Shown: piece by piece, positions 13,301 through 23,900 of the stretch
How the letters are laid out: every line of letters starts with the position of its first letter
Position numbering within the stretch: position 1 is the first letter of the stretch
Notes under the pieces: model-generated
Databases searched by the model: none
Told to the model about the DNA's origin: nothing
Seen by the model: only the letters and a program-made list of their open reading frames with translations
Translations under genes and position numbers: made by a program
NCBI GenBank assembly: GCA_030685235.1
Contig: MU839128.1
Span: 62,001 to 126,000 of the forward strand
Direction: 5' to 3'
DNA: 64,000 bases
Source of the DNA: Copromyces sp. CBS 386.78
Lineage: Eukaryota; Ascomycota; Sordariomycetes; Sordariales; Sordariaceae

Positions 13301-15657
13301 AAGGTACAAAATACCGACCACTCGCCGATTCTCCCGCGGTCATGGATTCCGGACTGCGTCGTGTGCTTGCAGAAACGGGATGGGGCATTCTGTATGACAC
13401 CGACGAACAGGCTGTTTCCCGGCACCCGGCTGGTCAGTTTTATCCTTCGGCATTGGTACCAGCTCACTTAGCATGCTGCCGGCGTGCTGACGTGCAATGC
13501 GCACACCTGCCGCCGCGCCGCAGGCTACATGGCACCATCTTCCCAAAAGACAAAAAAGAAACGAGAAATGGCTGCCGTCGTCTGAAGCGGGTCAGGGTTG
13601 GCACCGCAGCGGTTTCCCTCGCCTTTCACAGGCTACGAATGGTTATGAGCAATGTCGGCTGCTTCATAGAGAGCATCAATCGCTACGAAGCCGGCCTCTA
13701 TCGGAAAGATTTGGGCCTTCTTGTCAATTGGCGCGTTGATGAATACGAACCAGTTCAGTATTTGTTCGACCGCAGATGTGTCTGGACGGTGACATTTTGG
13801 TGTCCGTCGTGATTTGTCCCGAAACATACCGGCTGCAGATGATCGGATCTCGAGGTTATTTATTCAATCCTTCTGGGGAGTTGAAACATAATGCGGAGGC
13901 CCGAAACCGGTGCCGTTCTGTCTTCGGCGTTCCGCACCGCGACTCGGTCGGCTTGTCAAGCTCGCGAATAATAAGGGATGCCCGGAGACAGACAGTGGAG
14001 CAACCCATTTGCCAAGACTGGGCCGGCAACCCTCCGATATGAATAGATACCCTGTTGTGCCTGTGCCGTAGATTCATCTCCGTCATTCGGCTCAGGGACC
14101 CTTATTGTCGCCTCTGCAGCCCTGCGGCGGTGGCCGCACCGCGCCGAGCCGGTCCGTTCGATCTGGCTCGGGAATAGAATGTCATCGTTGTCAGCGAAAA
14201 CGCAAAACATCATGATATTCGTCGATGCGGACGCTTGGCAGGTTACAGGATGAAGCCGTGTTTCGCCAGTACGGCGAACGTCGTCGAGCTGCTGTTTCAG
14301 ATTCGGATCAAGACACCGTTGCAGACAAGCTGGACAAGTCAACGACCTTCGGATTGGGCTCGGCTACACAGGAGACGCACCCAATGAGAGCATAATGCAC
14401 CGGGCAACATTTGGTCAGCGAAGAAAAGCTTTTGCAGCCCCCGATACACGCACCCCGATCCAACGATGCACTGGTCACCAAAACTTGGACTTGATACTGT
14501 CCCTTTCCATGTCCATGCTCCTTCAGTAACCAACTTCCAAACAAAGATCTAGCCTATATCTGCAAACCGCACTATGGTTGCTATGGCATCGTGATGTCAA
14601 TTGGTACCCATAAGGAGCAGACGATACAAAGTGGTCTTGCGCTGGCCAGCCTCCTAGCAATAGCCCATTAACCGGGGTTATACGTTCGGTTATCAAGAAT
14701 GGCACAGGTCCGATAAGGACTGAGCGACAACAAATGATCCCTGGTTGCTAGTAGCAATTATTTCGGAACATGCAGTTCCAGATTGCCCTGCAACACGGTT
14801 ATCGAAACCTTGAAGCCGCCGGATCGTCAACGCCGACACGGGACGAACATCCGCCTGACCCCAAACATCGAGTTTCCGGATCGATTTGGCTAACGCGCTT
14901 CAGAATGGTCAACGGCATTCGCATACGCGGTCTATCATATGTGAAAGAGGCTCTGTGGCGACCATGTCTTAGTTGGCACGTGGCTGTTCCCTGCTCACAT
15001 ATCACACCCTTCCCAGGGGAACAACTACCTATATGTTGCGGGCTGATAGGTTGTTTCTCTCCAACTTTCTCTTGGCCTGTACATGGCCGACGTCGATTCA
15101 TGGCTCTTAGCATAAAAGCCGATCCTCCTACTACGTTCTAGGCGGCCAGACCTGAATAGGGCCCTACATATTTGCTCAACACACCATCCACACCATGACC
15201 GGTACTATGTAAGGGCTCACCGGTCTATGAGCGGCAAGCCATACTACCCTCAGAAAGAAAACACTGTGATCTGGTGCCATTTGGAAGCATTTCTCAGGAC
15301 GACGAACCTGTGCTCGACGGACTACTACTACTAGGAACCGGTCTCCATGATTACTCCTAGAGGCACATATTGCTGTTTTCCTTCCCTTGGCGGCGTGACT
15401 GCAGCAGCATCCTGGCATATTTGCGACCGCATCTCTATCTCTTTACTGAAGCGTGTTTGCCTAACTGAATATTTCACTCAAGACATGCGATGCGCACAAT
15501 CAAGAAAACTGGTGCTCATCACTCATGCAGAAACATTATCCTGTTGTACTTGGCCGTCAATCTCGTCAGTGGTCACTTGTTCCAGTATTCTTCGAACTTC
15601 AAAAGTAAGTGGCATACGCTCGGGCTTACCTTGAATTACGGCGGTATTCCGCAAGTC
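10348..15657. other. Gene-poor interval, nothing recognised
   Basis: No intact gene is recognisable on either strand. The longest ATG-initiated frames are 156 codons (13,342-13,812 plus), 123 codons (14,770-15,141 plus) and 111 codons (12,238-12,573 plus), lengths expected by chance in this much sequence. A minus-strand stretch (11,936 to about 11,537) reads as protein-like text through a single in-frame TGA and might be a gene remnant. Base composition is ordinary, so if this is decayed coding DNA it did not decay by RIP. Confidence 0.4.
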
Positions 15658-15659
15658 TA

Positions 15660-15824
15660 CCGCTTTTTCTCATTCAACCGGGTTTTATCCCCCCCTGTCG
15701 CGACCAATTATGTCGCTTGCTGAGGCCTGTATGCCCCGTTGAGGCGTTGCGTGAAGGTCCCCCTGCAAATGTAATTGGCCAAAATAGTGTGGGGGATAAA
15801 ACCCGGTTGAATGAGAAAAAGCGG
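15660..15824. mobile_element. MITE-like element with 34-bp terminal inverted repeats
   Basis: A 165-bp element bounded by near-perfect inverted repeats: left arm 15,660-15,693 beginning CCGCTTTTTCTCATTC, and its reverse complement at 15,791-15,824. Both ends are flanked by TA (15,658-15,659 and 15,825-15,826), consistent with a TA target-site duplication as made by Tc1/mariner-type transposases. Inside the arms a second short match (CCAATTA at about 15,705; TAATTGG at about 15,772) extends the palindrome. There is no coding capacity, so it must be moved by an enzyme encoded elsewhere. A second copy of the left 74 bp lies at 44,960-45,033 with one mismatch. Neither copy shows RIP, as expected for an element this short. 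Family name not known to me. Confidence 0.85.
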
Positions 15825-15826
15825 TA

Positions 15827-16875
15827 GAAGGATGTAGTGTACGTGGGTGGACAACTTCACAAACCTTACCACGCGGTGATATTCGGAAGCTGAAGAGGTT
15901 GAGAGACAACGCTGTCTCCTTTCAATGCACGCAACATGCCCTAGAATAGTGTCTGCCAACGCAATGGAAGCTCCACTGCCGTCATAGCTTTCCACCAAAC
16001 AGTTGCCCCTGCTGGGCGTGGGAGGTCAGGGGTAATGGACATGCACTATTGCCTATTTTGCACTGGCGTGGTTCCCTTTTTGGATGCGTGTCGAGGACGC
16101 AGCCAGGGGTGACCTCCATTCATCGTCAGCAATATTCGACCGCAGACGGATGGTATTGGATGGATGCACTACCCGTGCTTGAGCAATTGTCGGTCGAACG
16201 GTAAATACTTGGCAGACTTCAGTTGACAACCAAGAACCCAAAACCGCCATATCTCCAACAAAAGGTCGACGGGAAGACATGGCTCGCGGAAGCATGATCG
16301 CTCTCCCGGACGATCTGTATGATGCGCATTCAGGGCACTCAGGGCCTCCAAGCTGTTTCGATCTATTTGTCACGGAACTCGAAGAAGTCTGCTCTTCTTT
16401 GGATTAGCTGAGACTGAGAAACAACACAACGCCCCATTAACGCTGAGGGGAAAGACGGTGAATATCCGACATAGTACCCTGAGATGCTCCTAAAGAATGA
16501 TGAAAATGAAGGTGAGTGATAGATACGCTAAAGCGATCTGAAACGTCCTCCCATCCCACTGCAAGAATGGCATCGACCGTATGTGGACCGCAAGTGCGTG
16601 CCTACCTCTATTTCTTTTGTTTCATGACTTGTCTAGTCTTGAATTCGATGCTGAGAAATGCCCCAGTGGTTCAGAGTCGGTGTTGTCGGATCCTACCTTC
16701 GTATGCGCCTTTGAGGGAAACGGGATCTAAGCAGATCCTTCGAAATTCCTTGCCCTGTGCCATGGAATGCTGCAGAGCCTTGAAACTTCCAAGGCCACAG
16801 AAACTCCTCTAGTATGGCCTCGTCGGCTGAAAGGCTGGCCAGGAGCTGTGCTTAAGCTGCTTCCTTGATTGGATC
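15827..16875. other. Intergenic, nothing recognised
   Basis: Ordinary base composition. Only short frames without recognisable motifs are present (for example 106 codons minus at 16,053-16,373 and 98 codons plus at 16,516-16,812). No RNA gene or repeat was seen. Confidence 0.4.
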
Positions 16876-17906
16876 CTACGACTGGCGGTCAACGAACCAT
16901 ACCCGAATCATCGACCCGTCATGCCGATTCAGCAGACCTCTGGCGGACCACTTGGCCAACTCATCGAGTGGAATGGCATCGAACTGCCCAGGCACCGAGG
17001 TGGGCTCTTCTCGAATCACCAATGCAGGATGACCTGTCCCCGCTGGGAATCCATCCATGCCAGCAGCTGGTCCTCATCGATAACACATGTGCCTACAGTG
17101 AGAGGCGAGATCCCTCCTCAGCCAGGCTCAAGTGACAAATTGACCCTCCTTCTCCCCCAAAGGCACACTTGGTCTCCTGTTTCCCCATATTTAAGCATGA
17201 GATTGACATCCGACACCGGCCTTTCATCCAAGGCCTTCCTTCTCTGGATTGCAGCTATCAGCCATTGTTGGGCTCCTGTGGCAAGGCGATAATACCGCCA
17301 GTCCATCCTAGTGGCTATGAGTCGCCATTCTTTCGTCACCAGGTGGCCATCTCAGCCCCTCGCCTTCCAAGATTGTCTTGAAAATTCTGTCACTTGTTTG
17401 CCTGCCATGAAGGGAACACTCCCACCATTCTACCTCGACCCAAGGACACTCGAAGGATTCCGAGAGATTCCAAGGTTCAGACTCTGGCTCTTCGAAGCTT
17501 TTCAGTCATCACATGGACCTCGTTTGACCGCTGATGCAAAATGACCTGGTTCCCTCCCGTGTTATCTCGGACTGACCACCACAACTGCGAACTTCTCTCC
17601 ATTGGCCTGTCCGATTGAGACCCCTCTCAAAGTCAGCGGTTCTCTCTTTGTCCTAGCAGCACCCCCTCTCGAATTCATCGGGTTCAGAGCGGATTTGCTA
17701 GTGACATTCTTGCCTCCATGTTTCTCCTCTTTCCCCTCCCAATCCTCGTCCTGCCGTCGAACCCTGTCAAGCTGTGAAGACCATACCACGGCCAAAGTAT
17801 CGCCACCCTCAGCAGAGCCCAACCCCTCAACCATCCCCTCCTTCTGTTTCGGATTCTCGCATGGCGGAGCCCCAAGATACGTCGAGAGCCCCACCGTCGC
17901 AACGGT
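16876..17906 (-). pseudogene. Possible remnant of an unidentified protein gene
   Basis: Successive minus-strand segments read as protein-like text in changing frames. One runs 17,505-17,308 (65 residues, acidic and Trp-rich, beginning LKSFEEPESEPW). The next, about 17,355-17,118, contains TKEWRLIATRMDWRYYRL and continues past a TGA in the same frame into VIDEDQLLAWMD. A third, 17,058-16,876, starts MDGFPAGTGHPALV and ends at a TAG. Upstream, a 110-codon frame (17,894-17,562) is rich in charged residues. The pattern fits a gene broken by frameshifts and stops, but a GTGTGC...CTGTAG intron could also join two of the segments, so a short spliced gene is an alternative. No domain recognised. Confidence 0.2.
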
Positions 17907-20900
17907 CTAGCCCACCTTTGAGAAACGGGGTCACTCCCCTTTGAGGGGGTAATTAGGTGATGATAACCTCTCGTTGGGCATATTACGGGCTGCTTGAAGG
18001 GTCACGGCCGGCTAAAAGAGAGGCACATGGGCGTACGAAGGCATTCCACGTCAAGGACTGGCTGAGAGGCTCGAAGCGCATCGGGATGTGCGGGGATTTC
18101 TATGGCTTGGTAGACAATTCACCCCGCGCCAGGACGGTGACTGCGGTGCCGACTTTCCCAAGCTGGGTCCGTCTACATGCCGTTCTCACTGATATCCGGC
18201 CTGTTACAGGTCGGCTTGATAGGGACTGTAGTCATGGTATGCAGAGCGTAGGATCGCGGGGTGATAGAGATACCTCACCTGGACCTGATGGCGAGTAAAG
18301 ACCCTCGATGTTGACCCGTCCACCAAGAAGCTGCCCCTGCTTCCTTGCCATCTGGTGGAGCGGATGAAGGGGGCAAGTCAGACCCTTCGCCAACCAGGTT
18401 GCGGAACGGACCGAGTATATGGAGATGCTTGTTTTGAGCGTTAGGGTAGAGCGCGTCCACATGCTTTTGTCTGGCAGTGACTCAACGTCCATGTCCATCT
18501 TAGGCCGAGAGAACGGGCCTCTGCTACCGCTATTGGAAACGAACCAACGAGATACACCCACGAAACAGACAAAGGTATCCTGGGAAGGCGAGGGAAGAGA
18601 AGAACAGGCATCAAGTGGTGGCATGAATAATGTTTACACCCTAATGATTGAAAATAGGTTACCTAGGTCAACGTTCACAACCGTCCTTGTCACGAGATCT
18701 CGAGAACCAACCAGACGGGATGGACTAGTCTAGCGGTTGATGCCCAAAACTCTACCAGGACGTCAATCACACGACTAGTCAATGCTAGCACTACACCATC
18801 GACACATCTACCTTCTCTATTTGGTTCCGACAGACGCATTACCAACGGTGCGAGATGATCTTGGGTCCACATAATCACCCAGTGATTCGGCACTTTGACC
18901 ATGGTGAGGACGGATGGTCATCACCGAACCGGGTCGTCCACCCGTGCGGCTCTGGTGGTGACGAGGGAGAGCCACCTTGCCCAAGGCTCTCGATTAAGGT
19001 AGACTGAGACAGCGTGGGGGGAAGAGGTTGATCACCGAGCCGAGCAAGAGATAACGGTGGCTTCATACCGCAGCACACCTTGGGAGAACCCCTCAAAACG
19101 GGCCCCTCAAACGCTGTCTGTGGTGGTAGGCATTCTCAAAAAAGGGGAAGGTCTATATAACAACACCCTCTTAGGGCGTCCACCAAGACGGATCGGCTCG
19201 GGGAGAAAGCCAGGCCAGGAGTCTAGACTGGGCCGAGGCCGTACGTAGACTTGTACACTTCACAGTGACCGTCTGGCTGGCTTGTGACATGTCGGAGTTG
19301 GTCTCATTCGACACTGTCCCGTTGTCTTCGTCGTCAGAACACTCACACAGTGATCGATCACATTCTATTCACGATGATGGGGCTTTGCAGTTCATTGCTG
19401 GAAGTAGGGAGGCCAGTTGCCCCTTGCGGTCTCGTAAGTGAAGTGAGATGCTTTATCCATCCTCTGACGTTCGGTAAGTTGTGCTCTTTTCCTATGGTAT
19501 TACACGCCAGTGTATACTACACTTCCGAGTACTGAGGCTTCTAACAATGATCTTGGTCTATGACACGGATTGAAAAGTCCTAGTCGGATGGGTGGACTTT
19601 GGTGACTGTGAATGCTCGAACCCACGTTACACCTAATCACCCTAAAATATGACCTAAAGAGCTTCCGGGAGTATTCAAACAGCGAACCTAGGTCAATCAT
19701 TAAAGGGCTTGCAACCATTAGGTACCTAGGGATGGGCCATGACAGCAATGGCGAGGCATAAACAAGGCTTACATCCGTAAAGTCATGCCATATTGCAAGA
19801 GTAGATAGGCTAGTTAGTTTACGGAGGTAGGTAACGAGTGGTTCTCTTGCTTACATTGTAGTTTCCATTCGACCTGGTTATGTTCCGAGTCATCTAGGAG
19901 GAGGATATCATGATCATATGACAAGCAGACATTCTGACGAGGTTTGAGAGAAGTCACCTTCGACTCTCACATGACAGACACTCCTCACTTTCTCGAGTTC
20001 CCTATAGAATTGTCTGTATTTCTAGGACTGCCAGCAGTCCTAGGACTCTTTGTTTCGAAACAATGAATGTAGTCATGCTCATGGCCTGTCCCTGGTCTTT
20101 CGGATTTTGGCTCAGACTGATGGATAAAGAGTGTGGTTCAACCACAGCGCTTGGAATGATCAAACAACACTGAAAAGGTCCAAGTGAATCAGTAAAATCC
20201 ACCAAGGTAAGCAGGTCGTTGCCTACAGGTATGACACTCAGACACGTGGAACCTCAGTCTGTGACAGTGAGTCGCACCTCCCATCAATCACTTCGCCAAA
20301 GGGCAACCGCCAGGTATCGGGAGAAACTTTCATTGGGACCACTTGCCCTTGATAAGCAATCAATCGAGGCCCAGTCGGCAGGATCTCTTCGGGGCTAGGA
20401 GGTAGCTCAACTGGCCTCATTGAGAGTCTCTTCCGTGTGCCATGCCTACCTACCCCACGGTTCCAGTCGGTCCACTTCCGAAGAGGCCCCGCGTTCGACG
20501 CGGTTGCACGTCGCGATTTTCTTTCCGGTGAATCTGGGGGATACGCGTGTCGACAACGTCCTCCGTGTTTCGTTCCCAAGGAGAAAAGAAGGAGCTTTGT
20601 TTTCTTTCTTGGATAAATCATGTTCTTTCTCTTTTTTGCTGCGGCCTTTTGGTGAAGAGACTGTTGAGCGGGATGGAGATGGGGAGCCCATGGGCGGGTC
20701 ATGGGAGGAGCGTGGTGGTTGCAGAGGTCTGGTTTTCCCTGATTTCCATCCCCCGCCCGTGCTTCTTTCCTAGGCGCTGAGGAAGAAGGCTCGATTCTGT
20801 GCCCCATGGCCGAGGGCAAGACTACCTAGGTACCTGCAGACGTCGTATTCACTGGAAGAACTTGCCCGCACCTGAAGATCCAGTTGATCGGGAAAGGAAA

Positions 20901-23106
20901 GGAAAGGAAGGAACAATGATCCTGCCTTCACCAACTGGGGAAATAGCAGCCGGAACTGAAGATCTGCGTCATCGTCGCTTCCATTGCAGTCGCCGGTAGT
21001 GACGACCTCGACCGGAGCAAGGCACTTTACCGTGCAGTGGTGGGACCTTCAGACACTTCGGGACACGGACGGGTTCGCAAGTTGAGTGTCTCGCCCACTG
21101 CTCGGCTGCTAGGCTTCTTTTCTTGTAGCTTTGACGTGTCCAATCTTGTAGTTACTGAATCCTGCGACGTCTCGGGAACAGTCGAACAAGAGAAAGTACT
21201 TGTAAGTTAATCGCCCCAATGTTGCAAATACCACCAGTAAGTGATGTGCGAGATCAAGTCGACTTGATCAGAAATCTCGGCGCTTACCCTTCGCTCTTTG
21301 CCTTGCGTTCATCTTCTTACGCCAGAAAATCACTAGTTATTTATTGCCTTGGGTGTTCAGATGTTATGCACGGTGGACAAATTTGAGCTATCGAGGGTAT
21401 TGGCTCATTCAAATCGCTATTTATCTTTCAAGTTCCTTCTCTCTGCTTCGCAGTCGCAATTCAGTTCCTGGTTTACGGCAGTTTTTGACTCGCTTGCCAC
21501 ATTCAACCACCGACTCGCAATCACGGAGGAGGTCTTTCGATTGACTGTTTCTTCCTGGAGTCACTGCATTTGAGACCCTTGAAGTGCAATCACGATGGCT
21601 ACCGTGACATGCTGCCGTCAGATTGGTTTATGTGAGTTCATGGCGGTTACGGTCACTTACGACTCTGGATGGTTTGAGTACCATTCTTACCCCTAGGTAA
21701 CTCTAATATTAACATTCATGATTACGGAGATTGAACCGGACTCGTCACGCTGAATCTGACACCGTGACGGTAATCATTACATCGACCGACCTCCTAGGGA
21801 CAATGAACAGGCCCATCACTATTCGATCTGCGTTCCCCGACGGACGCGTGGACTGGAGTTGACGGACACTGCCGCGGTACCGAAGCAGAGTTCTCATTTT
21901 CAGCACCAATTTATCCTCGACTGTATGTCATTGCATACAAAATCTAATTTTGCTCAAAAGCAAATGGGAGCGTCTGCTGTAATTTTGTTCTTTCAGACCA
22001 TCTTCCTTGCTCAACTTCGACCATCGCTCCTGGATCAGTGCAGTGGGCTAGTAAGTAAGGATGTTGTTTGCTGCTTCCGTACTGTTTTTGGCAACTCTGA
22101 AATTTGCTTGGGTAGACGTTGCTACATTAATCATCCTGAAGCTTCTCTTTAAGTGCTTGCAAAGCCATTATCCGGCCTTTGATATCGTCTGAGTATGTCA
22201 CTTTGACCTTTCGGTGGACTGGCTGGCCAAAATCTCTTCTATGTATAAGCATGCTCAGTCCGCTTTGGTACGGCCTATGTCCAAGACTTTGGCTGGTGGA
22301 TGCAAAGGATTTCGTCGAAGTAGCATCTGGGCTTTGAGTAGAGATAGACATCTTATTGAGTTCATGGCTAACACATGAATCTAGTGAAGTGACTCACATG
22401 TATTTTCATATCCTCTTCCCTTCTCTATTTTCCTGTCAGGACCAGAACACAATCATCTTTTAGACAGAAGCCAGAGATACCGAACTGGACTTGGACATGT
22501 TTCAATAGCCTAGCATTCTTATGGTTTACGGCCAAGGCTATAGACCGACTTCACCCACGCCGATATGATATTTGTATTAGTGAGTGTCCTTTTCAATGTG
22601 GTCCGGTAGAGACTTTTGGCAATGTTTCTGGTCGACTGAACATTCACTTGTTCACAGAAGGAAACCATGGCATGCGACGAGCTCCATAGAATTTGCCATG
22701 AGCCTCTTTCACACACCATATCTCAACACTCTTTCCCAGTATGGGATGTAATATCGGCAAATATGCGCTGTGTGACTAACGGTCTCTGGCTCTGGATTAT
22801 GTAAGACCACACTACCTACAATTTTGACGGGGCGTTTTTTTTGTACTTGTTTCTTTTCTTTGTTATCAACTTTTGATGAACTGTTGTGGAATCAAATCGC
22901 TCTGTTGGGTTGCCTCACTCGCAAATCCAATAGACACCAGCGAAAGACGATAAACCACGTCCCACACAATGCTGTACAATAATGACCGACAGCATCCAGG
23001 CAGAGGTCGTTGACTGCCGCCCTACTTTCTGCAATCCAACCGTTTAAGAGTAACAAAACACCAATTTCGAGGGTTTGCTAGAAGCCTAGCCCTCAGATTG
23101 GCCTTT
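17907..23106. other. Gene-poor interval, nothing recognised
   Basis: No intact gene recognised. A minus-strand frame near 18,460-18,275 ends exactly at a GTGAGG donor-like site and could be an exon of the neighbouring relic. Several stretches contain the palindrome CCTAGG next to TACC (about 18,661, 19,687, 19,725, 20,825), a motif seen repeatedly in this interval without obvious function. No tRNA or 5S rRNA gene was found by eye. Confidence 0.4.
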
Positions 23107-23900
23107 TCAAGACCTACGAGTGCCGACGCCGTTGATCTGGAGCTGTTGATTTTCTTCAGCCCTGATAACGTCAGATGCATTCACAGTGTCGACTGACGGA
23201 TGCGGCTCCGCTGTTATCAAACTTGCCCAAACATGAACGTTTCCCAGATCCGTCTGTCCATCAAATTCTAGTCGGAAGTTCCATACACTCGTCTGAATGA
23301 AGGAGCCTGTGTACACACTCGGACACAAAAGGCAAAGGAGATCGAAAGGGAGCGCAAAGGAACAAGCCAGTTGCAAGAAACCAAAGCTTGCTTCCGACAA
23401 TTCAAGTGGACTGTGGAAGGCTTAATTGGCATGAGTTGCTGCTTCATGTTGTGTAGTACAACCTCAGCAAACATCATCAAACAGAATCCCGTCTCTTAAC
23501 CAGCTTCGGATCAGGCACGTAGCCATCGGTTTCAGGCAAACTACCTACTGTAAGTCGATTGACGGGATAGGTAAGCTAAGGCATTGCTGACACGTTCCTG
23601 GCTTTGTTTTCTCGACAGCGCCAAACATGGCGAATTTGCTTCAACTTGATACTGGCCGTCAACCAACTCCGTCGGCATCACTTGCGTGTCTGCTACCCGA
23701 TGCCGTGCCCCGGTGCCTGGACGTCAGACGGTAACATTGGAGTTTGCACGACGAACCTGAAACTCCAAGAACTTGCTGCGTCCATGTTGATACCAAGGAC
23801 GATAGGATCTACTTGGATTGTGAAGTGTGAATAGGGCGTCACTGACGTACAGAGGAGGTCGATCCCAATCAAAGCTTTCAAGTGTTGATGTTATGCCCAT
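23107..23900 (-). pseudogene. Possible broken gene, unidentified product
   Basis: A minus-strand ATG at 23,900 in a strong context (GCAACCATGGGC) opens 58 residues of convincing protein text (start MGITSTLESFDWDRPP) and meets TGA at 23,726-23,724. The same frame then continues for another 60 codons (to TAG at 23,541), giving 118 sense codons around one stop. A following frame, 23,400-23,107, reads as a C-terminal segment with SVWNFRLEFDGQTDLG. This could be a gene with one nonsense mutation (CGA to TGA) and a frameshift, or a spliced gene whose introns I cannot place. No family recognised. A good plus-strand intron consensus (23,550-23,618) overlaps it, so the true strand is not certain. Confidence 0.25.

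Noticed and set aside
19605..19625. tRNA T-loop-like GGGTTCGAGCA on the minus strand
   Set aside because: The arms on either side do not pair and no acceptor or D-arm is found at the right distance.
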